The notes: generated from the letters alone by a model not told the origin. Shown: positions 1 through 6,935, counted from the stretch's first letter. The stretch: 8,117 nt of DNA from Pelotomaculum sp. UBA1371 (GCA_002305915.1 DBRJ01000027.1:76327-84443), one strand, 5' to 3'. Translations and numbers: made by a program.

Positions 1-1043
1 TGGTTTGGAATTATGAAAAGCCGGGACAGGATGAGCCGGATATAGAAAAAGTAGCCATAGAAATTAACGGTTACAATGTGGCGGACGGCCGGGTTTTAGG
101 TACATTCGGCGACCTTAAAGATGATGGTTCTACAGCCTGCGGGGTATGGGTTTACACTGGTTATTATTACGTCGACCCCAATGAGCAAGACCCGTCGTTA
201 AAGGTGCCCGCTACCAAAAGGCACGGCACGGAGGATAAGAGCGGGCTTGGTGTATATCCGAAATGGACCTTTGTCTGGCCTTTGAACCGGCGCATTGTTT
301 ATAACCGTTGTTCCGCTGACCCGGCCGGCCGGCCCTGGAAAAAGGATAAACCCTTGATGGCCTGGGACGGAACAAAGTGGATTACCAACGATGTTCCCGA
401 TTTCGGCATTGCGGACGCGGTTACAAAAGAACCGGTACCACCGGAAAAGACTGCCAATGCACCTTTTATTATGCTTCCTGAAGGGCAGGCACGCTTTTTC
501 GTTCCTGCCGGCTTGAAAGATGGACCTATGCCGGAACACTATGAACCGGTGGAAAGCCCGGTGAAAAATTTAATGAGCAATCAGCAAAATAACCCGGTAG
601 CCATGAGATGGGGAGGCGAATTTGCCAAATTGGCCGAAACCGGCAGCAAAGAGTTCCCCTACGTTGCTACTACCGTCCATTACATTGAACATTATCAAAC
701 CGGAGTAAGAACCAGAAACAGCCCCATGCTGGTAGAATTGATGCCGGAACAATTTGCCACCATATCACCAACTTTAGCCGATAAATTGGGAATCAAACCT
801 GGTGATGAGATATATGTAAGCAGCGCCCGGGCGGAAATAAAAATGATTGCCAATGTTTTACCGATTGTTAAACCCTTAATTGTAAACGGTAGTCCCGTGG
901 AAATTGTTTCCCTGCCATGGAGCTGGGGCTACATGGGATTATCCAAGGGAGACGTTGGGAACGAATTAACACCTTTTGTTGCTTGTCCTAACGTCGCTGT
1001 TCCCGAATACAAAGCTTTTTTATGCAACATTAGAAAAGCATAG
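1..1043 (+). CDS. fdnG: Formate dehydrogenase-N type alpha subunit, C-terminal part (5' end outside window)
   Basis: The open frame enters from the left edge (first full codon at base 3) and ends at TAG 1041-1043, so about 346 C-terminal residues are visible. The GTG at 78 is an internal valine, because the frame continues upstream with family-like sequence (VWNYEKPGQDEPD). From memory it aligns along its length with E. coli FdnG: GTFGDLKDDGSTACG matches GTFADLRDDGTTSCG, and WPLNRRIVYNR, SADPAGRPW, WDGTKW, FPYV.TT, PEQF, LADKLGI..GD and LTPFV also match. This part is the end of the molybdopterin oxidoreductase core plus the C-terminal dinucleotide-binding domain that holds the bis-MGD cofactor. 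The enzyme oxidises formate to CO2 and passes electrons to an iron-sulfur beta subunit. The active-site Cys/Sec and the N-terminal 4Fe-4S cluster lie outside the window. No beta-subunit gene follows on this strand; the next gene is convergent. Confidence 0.95.
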   Translation, partial: VWNYEKPGQDEPDIEKVAIEINGYNVADGRVLGTFGDLKDDGSTACGVWVYTGYYYVDPNEQDPSLKVPATKRHGTEDKSGLGVYPKWTFVWPLNRRIVYNRCSADPAGRPWKKDKPLMAWDGTKWITNDVPDFGIADAVTKEPVPPEKTANAPFIMLPEGQARFFVPAGLKDGPMPEHYEPVESPVKNLMSNQQNNPVAMRWGGEFAKLAETGSKEFPYVATTVHYIEHYQTGVRTRNSPMLVELMPEQFATISPTLADKLGIKPGDEIYVSSARAEIKMIANVLPIVKPLIVNGSPVEIVSLPWSWGYMGLSKGDVGNELTPFVACPNVAVPEYKAFLCNIRKA

Positions 1044-1185
1044 GGGTAAAGTGATAATTGCTGTGCACGGGCGCAGCCCTAAGCCGCGCTTCTCTCAGTG
1101 GTTAAGCGGTGACTAAGCATGATAATTGTGTAATATCTCATCAGAAAAAGAAGCCAGGATTCCTCTGAAAATCTGAAAGGCATGG

Positions 1186-1211
1186 CCACCGGCTGTCTGG
1201 CGGGGTTTTTT
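1186..1211 (+). terminator. Possible rho-independent terminator of the formate dehydrogenase gene
   Basis: CCACCGG (1186-1192) can pair with TCTGGCGG-side bases 1197-1203 around the loop CTGT, with one A-C mismatch and one G-T pair. Two Gs and then six Ts (1206-1211) follow. The position, about 143 bases after the TAG, and the orientation fit transcription from the dehydrogenase. The stem is short and imperfect, so the call is tentative. Confidence 0.4.
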
Positions 1212-1251
1212 GCAATCCGCCCGCTTGGTGAGCATGCCGGGCGCACCCAAA

Positions 1252-1282
1252 AATGTCCCCCGTCTATAATCCGGGGGACATT
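1252..1282 (-). terminator. Strong 11-bp hairpin, probable terminator for the minus-strand SLH gene
   Basis: AATGTCCCCCG (1252-1262) and CGGGGGACATT (1272-1282) are perfect reverse complements around a 9-base loop. Read on the minus strand, the stem ends in TT and is followed by TTTGGG, giving a five-T run; on the plus strand no T run follows. This is the strongest hairpin downstream of the SLH stop, which lies about 240 bases away. That distance is long, so it might instead belong to a mobile-element remnant. Confidence 0.45.
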
Positions 1283-1452
1283 AGTTATCATATCATATTG
1301 TATAAATATTGTTCATTTAATCAATCATATCGTTGTTAGGACTCTCGACAGTCAATTGTCATATTCCAACAGCCCTATAACCCACCATATATTCTGTTGA
1401 ACGCCATCTTTATACCTGGTTTCATTGAAAACACTGGCATCCCTTAAATAAT

Positions 1453-1488
1453 AAGCTATTCTGCAAGCTATTCTGCAAGCTATTCTGC
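1453..1488. repeat. Three perfect 12-bp tandem repeats
   Basis: AAGCTATTCTGC occurs three times head to tail without a mismatch, followed by TGCTTTT. The array sits 32 bases beyond the stop codon of the SLH gene, in its 3' untranslated region. The units contain AGCT and could form only weak alternative stems. Replication slippage is the simplest origin. Confidence 0.9.
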
Positions 1489-1520
1489 TGCTTTTACATC
1501 ATTCAAACGCTATTGGTCGA

Positions 1521-4500
1521 TCACTGGGCGACCGCTTCCCTGCTGATGTCCTCTTCGGTTGAGTTTTCATTGGAGCAGTCGTCGACGGATTCTCCAGCGA
1601 ACCCTTCTTTCTCCGGGTTTTCATCGACTAACTCGTCAAGCGGCTCTTCAGCGTATTCTTCTTCAACTGGATTTTCACCCGGTTCTTCAGCGTAACCTTC
1701 TTCAACTGGATTATCATCGAAAAGCCCGTCGTCCGCTTCTTTACCGTACTCTAATTCACCCGGGTTATCATCCCCTGAACCGTCCTCCGGCTCTTTAGCG
1801 AACTCTTCTTCCTCCGGATTTTTATCGACTAACTCGTCAGCCGGCTCTTCAGTGAACTTTTCCTCAAACAACTCTCGCATACCATCAAGGCCGTTGTCTC
1901 TCGCTTCTGCTACTGCAAGCTCAAAAACGCGCTGGATCTCCTCATGGTTGCCGTAACCGGTAGCAGGTCGTTCGTCTACCAGTATGGCTGCCACAAGACT
2001 CCTTTCTACTCTGCTCAGGGCGAGGTAAGCGGTCCGATCCAGACCCAGCCCTGCGGCAATGTCTTCGTCTTCAAGAGCGGCCTTCATCGCTGCCCAGTCC
2101 CCGGCGTTATTGACGGCCGTTACTGCGTTGGCCGTTGGAGCAAGGACCCCAGCCTTTTCGTCAAAAACTCCTTTCAGGGCGCCGGCGTTTTCATAACCCC
2201 GCGCCTGCCTGCTATTGAGGACATGTTCTGCCACCTGGAGGCGGTAGTAGTCAGTCCAACCGAAGTAATCGGGGGCAAGGCCGAGGAATAGGCCGTTTTC
2301 GTCCAGTTTCCGGCACATCTCCTCAACGGTGGAAGCAGTGTTGATCGGAATCAGCAGCAGTTGTTCCTCGACGGCGGCTTCGAAGGCGAACCGAAGGGCA
2401 GCGGCGTCCGGATAGCTTCCGCCAAGGAGTGCCAGGGCTACCTGCAGCCGGCCGATTTCGGTCAGTTCGTTATCGTAGGCGGTGAAGTCAAGACCCAGGG
2501 CCAGCTGGTGTTCCCGCAGCAATGCCTGCAGCTCTGCCTCGTCCCGGGCGCTGTTCACCGCATCAACAGCCGCTTCAGAACAGAGGGTGGTCATCTCTTC
2601 GTCCACATACCACGGGTTGAAGTCTACCTTGCCGCTGAGCTGGGCTATAACTTCGGCAACAGTGCTGACACCCCACCAGTTATGGGTGACAGTAAGGGAG
2701 GTTCCGTCTAGAGCGGTACTGACTCCTTTCAGGGAATTGTCATAGATCCTGTTAAAGGTGACGGTATTGTGGCTGCGGTCTACGGCTGCCACTCCGATAA
2801 CGTTTCCTCTTATAGTGTTGCCGGTAATGCTATTGCCGCTCCGCGACAGGTAGATGCCCCAGTCGTTGTTCTCCACAACGTTACCGGTAACGGTGTTGTC
2901 TCTGCTGTCCAGCACCAGCCCGAGGCCGTTCCCGGAGACGTTGTTGTCAAGGATGACCGCCTCTGCGCCCCGGGTAATTTCAATGCCCGCGGCTTCTGCT
3001 TCGTCGTCAGAAGTGGTTATGGTAACCAGATTACCTCCAATCTCAGCCGTGGCATTGGAACCCCTGATCAGGATACCCGCGGAACCATTATCAGAGCTAT
3101 AGTCCCCGATGGTGTTGTTGCAGATGATGAAGTGTGGGCTTCCGGCGTCTTCGGTCCTGATGCCATATTGCACGGTGCCGTTGCCGGTGATGATATTGTT
3201 GACGATGGTTGTTTCCCCTGTTGCCCGCAGGCGTATGCCATAGCCTGCGCTGGAATCGATGGTAAACCCGTCAATGGTCAGGCCCCTCACAGTTCCTCCC
3301 TGGCCTCCGCCGGGTCCACCGGGACCGCCCGGACCTCTGGAGCCATCGGGTTCACTGCGTCCACCGCCTTTTCCTTTGCCGGAACCCACGCTGATGCTGC
3401 CCTTGATGATGCTCTCAGGGGCTCTCTCTCCAGGCTCCAGGCCGGCAGGAATGCCTGCATTGGCACCTTTCAGGGCAAGGTTGTTCTTGTTGTTTGGTAT
3501 AGCCAAGTTCCCTTCGTATGTCCCCGGGCCCACAAAAATGGTATTTCCATCCCCGGCATCGTCAATGGCTTCCTGAATGCTATCGTAGTACTGGTCCTTT
3601 TCCACGTTATAAGCGGCATTTTCCTGTGGAGCCTGGATCGTATTTCCAATAACCATGCTGCCGAAAGCAAAAGTGTTGTTGGCCAGAACGTCATCAAGAT
3701 TAAGGTTTCCCCCATCCCGCCTCAGACCTATTTGCACACCGGTGATTGTGTTCCCTTCAAACATCATTTCGGCATCGTCTTCGACACTATCTCTGATCTG
3801 TACGCCCCATACCTCGGTGCGCTTAGGATGCTCAATACTGGTGCCGGAGCCGTCGACGGTGTTATTTTTAAAGTATACTGGTTCCGCCCCCGCAGGAAAA
3901 TACTGAACGTCAATGCCCCGCCAGAGACCCGGGCTTTCCATGGCGTCAGGTGGATCAATGGCTGTGACAGTATTCTCCTCGAAGGTCCATGTCCCTGCGC
4001 CACTTTCGGCGCGGCTGTAGAGCAGACCATATACGTAGGTCTCCGAATAATTGTCCTTCACCAGACCGCCACCTTCGGCGCTGTAAGGCTGCACCATAAT
4101 TCCGATCCTGCTGTTTTTCACCACATTGTCGGTAATGCTGCCGGTTGCGCCCTGCATGTAAATCCCATAGCCGGCAGCCGTCGCTCTCAAATCAAGTATG
4201 TTCTGGATGAGGTTACTGGTTATGGTCACGTTTTCAATCGGTCCATAATACCCCACATTATACGAACCTCGTTGTGTGGCCACACCGATTACGCTGAAGC
4301 AGTCGAATATGTTGTTCCGGATCGTTAGGTTCTCCATCTTGTCAAACCTTATAGCGTTGATACCATAGCCTGCCTGGATATTGCACCCGGCATAGTTGGT
4401 CTTACCGTTGCCGTTGTCGCCGGTGATCCGGAAACCGTCAATGGTCACCCCTGAAGCTTCCACGGTGATCACCGTGCTCAAATCGTTCTCCGGGTTTTCC

Positions 4501-6914
4501 AGCTCAACTTCTTTCGGCACGGTGATGATGGCCTCCGCACCCCTCTCTGCACTGTAGCCCGGCACCCCGTCATTGGGCCCCAGCAGGGTGAGTGGCTTGT
4601 CGATGGTCAAGTACCCGTGATACATCCCAGGCGCCACCTGAATGGTGTCTCCGGGGTCTGCATCGTCAATGGCATCCTGGATGCTGTCATAACCTTTTTT
4701 CTTGGTGGTGTTAACTACCTTACTAACTGTGACCTCGCAGGTTGCTGTTTTTCCACCATCCTCTGTTGTAGCTGTAATGGTTGCGGTCCCGACATTTACT
4801 GCTGTTACATTACCATGCTCATCTACAGTTGCCACTTCTTCATTGTCTGACGTCCAGGTAACCTTCTTATTAGTGGTATTTGGGGGACTTATTGTTGCCG
4901 TTATTTTTTCTGTTTTCCCAGCTGTCAATATTAATTCTGCCGGTTCCACACTAACGTCACTTACAGGTACTTCCAATATTTTAAGTTCATATATGTCATA
5001 ATCAAGTACTGTCCATTTGTCGGGATGTGGATACTCCGATATATTCACATATACCCTAAAGTTCCCCTCTTCTCCCCAATCCTTTACTACTGCTTTAACT
5101 TCAGAGGTATGTGTGCCTGCTTTATCTTCAACAACGTGTCCATCACCTATGAGTTCGTACCGGTCTACTTCCTCCGTGTTAAATCCTATATATAATATAG
5201 CTTTTTCGATTCCATCAAACTCATAGGCTACTTCTACAGTAAATTCAGTTTCTTTACCTGGCTCTAAATTTTCACCCGGCTCTACACTTATGATTTGAAT
5301 TCTCCCTGTAACCGCATTAAATTTTATTTCTTTTGCGGCAACCGCCGAACTGGTATAGCCGGGCTTAATCCCAATAGCCTTTACTGTGACGGTTCCGCCC
5401 TCATCTCCAGGTGCAGTTATAGTAAATGGCCCTTCATACAATGTCGAATCTTTTGTTGGTGTTGTCCCATCCAACGTATAGTAAATGCTTGCGCCGCCTG
5501 TTGCTGTTTCTAATGTTATTGTGACAAGAGTATTATTGGGCAAGTTAACATCACCCGGGTCTGTTGTGATGCTAATCGCACTTACTTCTGTCTTGCTTGG
5601 TGTTGACGAACCACCGCCGCCGCCACCGGTTCTGGTGCCAACGGTTTCACCACCGACTTTGGCGGTCACGTTTTTAGCGGTCTTGGTATTGGCCGGCTTC
5701 TGCGCAATGCTGACGTCATTGGCGTTAATATAGGCGTTTTCAATCTCGCCCTCGCCGGTCACGGTGGCCTTGGCGTCAACTGTCAGGTCCTTAACCGAGC
5801 CTTCGGCAATCTCAACCTTCGCGTCCTTGGCCTCAACATTAACGGCCTCAAAGTCACCGCGGAGAACAACCTTGACTCCGGCAGCATCCTCGGACACGGT
5901 TACGGTGGCAAATCCATCTCCGGTCACATCTACGGCCACCAGCGTGGCGCCGGATTCCAGGGTTACCACGCTGACGGCGGTATTACCGGTGGCTACTACC
6001 CGCACTCCGTCTTTGGTAATGGTAATGCTGGGCAGGCTGCAGTCTTGCAGGACTACACTGTTGGAGCCACCGCCTTCAACAATGGTTTCCCCTTTGACAG
6101 TGACGTTCTTAAGGATGACATCGCCCTCGCCAATGCCTTTAGCCAAAAGGAGATCCCCGGTGATGGTGACGTTTTGCAGGGTGACACCGCTCACATTGAT
6201 AGCCACATCGCCCCTGATGGTTTCGGTACCGGTGGCCGGACCATAGGTGCCGGCTTTGTCGTAGGTAACGGTGGTTACTTCAGGCTCCTGCGGCTTTTCG
6301 CCTACAGTCATCTTCATCGCCCGGTCCAGGGTGACCACGGCTTCGGCCCGGGTGATCGGGTTGGTGGCCTTGAAGGTTCCATCGGTGTAGCCGCCCATAA
6401 TGCGCGCTACGGCTACGGCGTTGACAGCATCTTTGGCCCAGGCCGCCACGCTGTCCTTAAAGCCGGCTTCTGGTGCATCGTTGCCCAGCCCAAGGAGGCG
6501 CGCCATAATGGAGGCCACTTCCTGGCGGCTGATGGGGTTGTTCGGTTTGAAGGTGCCGTCAGTGTAACCGCTCACATAGCCCGCCTGTGCGGCGACAGCC
6601 ACTTCGCTGTAGAACCAATGGGATTGCTTAATGTCTTTGAAATTGGCTGTGGCTGTCGGATCCTGTTTTTCAAAGGCCCGGTTCACCAGCGCCACAAATT
6701 CCGCGCGGGTGATGTGGTTATTGGGTTTGAAGGTCCCGTCCGGGTAGCCTCCCGCCAGGCCCTTTGCCACCCATTCGGCAATCTTTTTCTCGGCCCAGTG
6801 GCCTTGGACATCAGATGGCTGGGCAAGAGCAGTTGGGATGCCACCCAGCACGATCGAAAGAAGAAAGACCACAGTAACGATCATTGATAAGTAACGACGC
6901 CGTTCGTAGCCCAC
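1521..6914 (-). CDS. Giant modular SLH-domain surface protein (CHB_HEX_C, Big2, double beta-helix, acidic repeat tail)
   Basis: An exported protein of about 1797 residues, inferred to be anchored to the secondary cell-wall polymer. The GTG at 6914 is chosen because AAAGGAG ends 8 bases before it; the in-frame GTG at 6923 overlaps that site. Residue positions are approximate. A signal peptide (ERRR, then a hydrophobic stretch) is probably cut after ALA-31. SLH motifs lie at 33-81, 92-143 and 152-200, with ITRAE, ISRQE and ITRAE cores. A beta-solenoid-like region follows at 217-422, a GGGGGGSS linker near 430, CHB_HEX_C at 452-530 (IYYTLDGTTPT, VKAIGIKPGYTSS), an unnamed beta domain at 537-648, and Big2 at 649-730. 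Two beta-helices (737-1092 and 1107-1435) both open with YDSIQ.AIDDA; the second ends in HNWWG...FNPW. Three helical modules span 1449-1672 and acidic repeats 1684-1797. No LPXTG or catalytic motif was seen. Role inferred: S-layer-associated adhesion or binding. A decayed paralogue lies directly upstream. Confidence 0.93.
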   Translation of the reverse strand: MGYERRRYLSMIVTVVFLLSIVLGGIPTALAQPSDVQGHWAEKKIAEWVAKGLAGGYPDGTFKPNNHITRAEFVALVNRAFEKQDPTATANFKDIKQSHWFYSEVAVAAQAGYVSGYTDGTFKPNNPISRQEVASIMARLLGLGNDAPEAGFKDSVAAWAKDAVNAVAVARIMGGYTDGTFKATNPITRAEAVVTLDRAMKMTVGEKPQEPEVTTVTYDKAGTYGPATGTETIRGDVAINVSGVTLQNVTITGDLLLAKGIGEGDVILKNVTVKGETIVEGGGSNSVVLQDCSLPSITITKDGVRVVATGNTAVSVVTLESGATLVAVDVTGDGFATVTVSEDAAGVKVVLRGDFEAVNVEAKDAKVEIAEGSVKDLTVDAKATVTGEGEIENAYINANDVSIAQKPANTKTAKNVTAKVGGETVGTRTGGGGGGSSTPSKTEVSAISITTDPGDVNLPNNTLVTITLETATGGASIYYTLDGTTPTKDSTLYEGPFTITAPGDEGGTVTVKAIGIKPGYTSSAVAAKEIKFNAVTGRIQIISVEPGENLEPGKETEFTVEVAYEFDGIEKAILYIGFNTEEVDRYELIGDGHVVEDKAGTHTSEVKAVVKDWGEEGNFRVYVNISEYPHPDKWTVLDYDIYELKILEVPVSDVSVEPAELILTAGKTEKITATISPPNTTNKKVTWTSDNEEVATVDEHGNVTAVNVGTATITATTEDGGKTATCEVTVSKVVNTTKKKGYDSIQDAIDDADPGDTIQVAPGMYHGYLTIDKPLTLLGPNDGVPGYSAERGAEAIITVPKEVELENPENDLSTVITVEASGVTIDGFRITGDNGNGKTNYAGCNIQAGYGINAIRFDKMENLTIRNNIFDCFSVIGVATQRGSYNVGYYGPIENVTITSNLIQNILDLRATAAGYGIYMQGATGSITDNVVKNSRIGIMVQPYSAEGGGLVKDNYSETYVYGLLYSRAESGAGTWTFEENTVTAIDPPDAMESPGLWRGIDVQYFPAGAEPVYFKNNTVDGSGTSIEHPKRTEVWGVQIRDSVEDDAEMMFEGNTITGVQIGLRRDGGNLNLDDVLANNTFAFGSMVIGNTIQAPQENAAYNVEKDQYYDSIQEAIDDAGDGNTIFVGPGTYEGNLAIPNNKNNLALKGANAGIPAGLEPGERAPESIIKGSISVGSGKGKGGGRSEPDGSRGPGGPGGPGGGQGGTVRGLTIDGFTIDSSAGYGIRLRATGETTIVNNIITGNGTVQYGIRTEDAGSPHFIICNNTIGDYSSDNGSAGILIRGSNATAEIGGNLVTITTSDDEAEAAGIEITRGAEAVILDNNVSGNGLGLVLDSRDNTVTGNVVENNDWGIYLSRSGNSITGNTIRGNVIGVAAVDRSHNTVTFNRIYDNSLKGVSTALDGTSLTVTHNWWGVSTVAEVIAQLSGKVDFNPWYVDEEMTTLCSEAAVDAVNSARDEAELQALLREHQLALGLDFTAYDNELTEIGRLQVALALLGGSYPDAAALRFAFEAAVEEQLLLIPINTASTVEEMCRKLDENGLFLGLAPDYFGWTDYYRLQVAEHVLNSRQARGYENAGALKGVFDEKAGVLAPTANAVTAVNNAGDWAAMKAALEDEDIAAGLGLDRTAYLALSRVERSLVAAILVDERPATGYGNHEEIQRVFELAVAEARDNGLDGMRELFEEKFTEEPADELVDKNPEEEEFAKEPEDGSGDDNPGELEYGKEADDGLFDDNPVEEGYAEEPGENPVEEEYAEEPLDELVDENPEKEGFAGESVDDCSNENSTEEDISREAVAQ
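1524..1865 (-). repeat. 54-bp / 18-residue acidic tandem repeats at the protein's C-terminus
   Basis: From about residue 1684 to the end the protein is built of units such as EEKFTEEPADELVDKNPE, with the pattern E-E-x-[FY]-x-x-E-x-x-[DE]-x-x-x-[DN]-x-N-x-x. There are five 18-residue units, one 13-residue unit (EEGYAEEPGENPV, the fourth, five residues short) and a final 11-residue fragment. Units 1 and 5 are closest; their DNA shares ATCGACTAACTCGTCA. The tail is strongly negative, with very few basic residues. It could be a spacer, a calcium or mineral binder, or a disordered brush; sequence alone does not decide. Confidence 0.85.
1899..2570 (-). repeat. Three tandem ~74-residue helical modules
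   Basis: Residues ~1449-1672 fall into three similar modules. Each starts with a V-N-x-A-like helix (AVDAVNSARDEAELQALL, INTASTVEEMCRKL, AVTAVNNAGDWAAMKAAL). Each then has L-x-x-x-L-G-L (LALGLD, LFLGLA, IAAGLGLD), an RLQVA/RVERSLVA segment, and a closing Y-(P/E/G)-(D/N)-x-x-x-(L/I)-(R/K/Q)-x-x-F helix. Similar ~70-75-residue modules are familiar to me, from memory, in other Gram-positive surface proteins; I know no assigned ligand. They separate the beta-helices from the acidic tail. Confidence 0.75.
2610..4703 (-). repeat. Two tandem right-handed beta-helix (NosD / pectate-lyase-like) domains
   Basis: The first domain (4703 down to 3639) opens with GYDSIQDAIDDADPGDTIQV and the second (3593 down to 2610) with YYDSIQEAIDDAGDGNTIFV. 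This shared opening, followed in both by GxY.G and a Leu-rich first rung (LTLLG, LALKG), points to internal duplication. Rungs show the usual I-x-x-N-x-I/V-x-x-x-x-x-G-I pattern, e.g. NSITGNTIRGNVIGV. The second domain closes with HNWWG and FNPWY, a typical end of such repeats. I see no obvious set of catalytic Asp/Arg residues of a lyase or hydrolase, so binding or scaffolding is the safer inference. Confidence 0.85.
3294..3383 (-). repeat. Gly-rich, collagen-like insert inside the second beta-helix
   Basis: About 30 residues (roughly 1178-1207) rich in Gly, with Pro and a few charged residues, including RGPGGPGGPGGGQGG. They lie between the first strands of the second beta-helix and the rung TVRGLTIDGFTI. 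The Gly-x-x spacing over RGPGGPGGPGG is collagen-like but too short for a stable triple helix by itself. The first beta-helix has no equivalent insert. Confidence 0.85.
4950..5585 (-). repeat. Imperfect direct repeats bracketing the CHB_HEX_C plus unnamed-domain block
   Basis: GCTAATCGCACTTAC (5571-5585, coding VSAIS) and ACTAACGTCACTTAC (4950-4964, coding VSDVS) match at 11 of 15 bases and lie in the same reading frame. Between them sit the CHB_HEX_C domain and the unnamed beta domain. In the upstream pseudogene a single such site, ACTAATAGCACTTAC at 7335-7349, joins the Gly linker straight to Big2, and the intervening block is missing. Confidence 0.7.
6315..6818 (-). other. Three SLH motifs (cell-wall anchor)
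   Basis: Three copies of the ~50-residue S-layer homology motif follow the signal peptide. Each has an aromatic near its start (GHWAEKK, SHWFYSE, AAWAKDA), a GGYPDGTFK / SGYTDGTFK / GGYTDGTFK turn, and an ITRAE / ISRQE / ITRAE core. In known SLH trimers the Arg of this core helps bind pyruvylated secondary cell-wall polymer; all three copies keep it. Three motifs is the usual number for a complete SLH anchor, so this one looks functional. Confidence 0.95.
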
Positions 6915-6922
6915 ATTACTCA

Positions 6923-6929
6923 CTCCTTT
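6923..6929 (-). promoter_or_regulatory. Ribosome binding site of the large SLH gene
   Basis: On the minus strand AAAGGAG is followed by TGAGTAAT and then GTG at 6914. The 8-base spacing favours that start over the GTG at 6923, whose G is the last base of the Shine-Dalgarno match. The site lies just past the TAA (6938-6936) of the upstream pseudogene. Confidence 0.75.
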
Positions 6930-6935
6930 TCGTAA

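Larger units (their letters stand above)
1044..1520. other. Intergenic region between convergent genes
   Basis: This 477-base gap separates the stop codons of the dehydrogenase and the SLH gene. Bases 1060-1282 are rich in inverted repeats: GCTGTGC/GCGCAGC at 1060-1077 with one G-U pair, the terminator-like element at 1186-1211, CGCCCG/CGGGCG at 1218-1243, and a perfect 11-bp stem at 1252-1282. The 9-mer TGATAATTG occurs at 1052-1060 and again at 1120-1128. Bases 1283-1450 are AT-rich, and I see nothing recognisable there. Three 12-bp tandem repeats follow at 1453-1488. Two short open frames (minus 1079-1291, plus 1182-1400) have no ribosome site and no protein-like composition, so I do not call them genes. 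Confidence 0.7.

Noticed and set aside
1060..1077. GCTGTGC/GCGCAGC hairpin as the terminator of the dehydrogenase
   Set aside because: No T run follows it, and the stem needs a G-U pair; the element at 1186-1211 fits better.
1052..1128. TGATAATTG at both ends of a short segment as a target-site duplication of an insertion element
   Set aside because: The enclosed ~59 bases contain no terminal inverted repeats or coding remnant, and a 9-mer of this AT-rich composition can recur by chance.
1079..1291. A 70-residue minus-strand open frame in the intergenic region
   Set aside because: It runs through the hairpin-rich segment, has no Shine-Dalgarno site, and looks like translated non-coding or relic sequence.
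2769..4328. A 519-codon open frame on the plus strand across the beta-helix region
   Set aside because: Its codons lie exactly opposite those of the SLH gene, so stops need TTA, CTA or TCA codons in the real gene, and these are rare in this GC-richer part. Its translation lacks domain-like features, while the minus frame gives clear beta-helix rungs.
6045..6887. A 280-codon plus-strand open frame opposite the SLH motifs
   Set aside because: It is antisense to an unmistakable SLH triad and signal peptide and arises from low stop density in GC-rich DNA.
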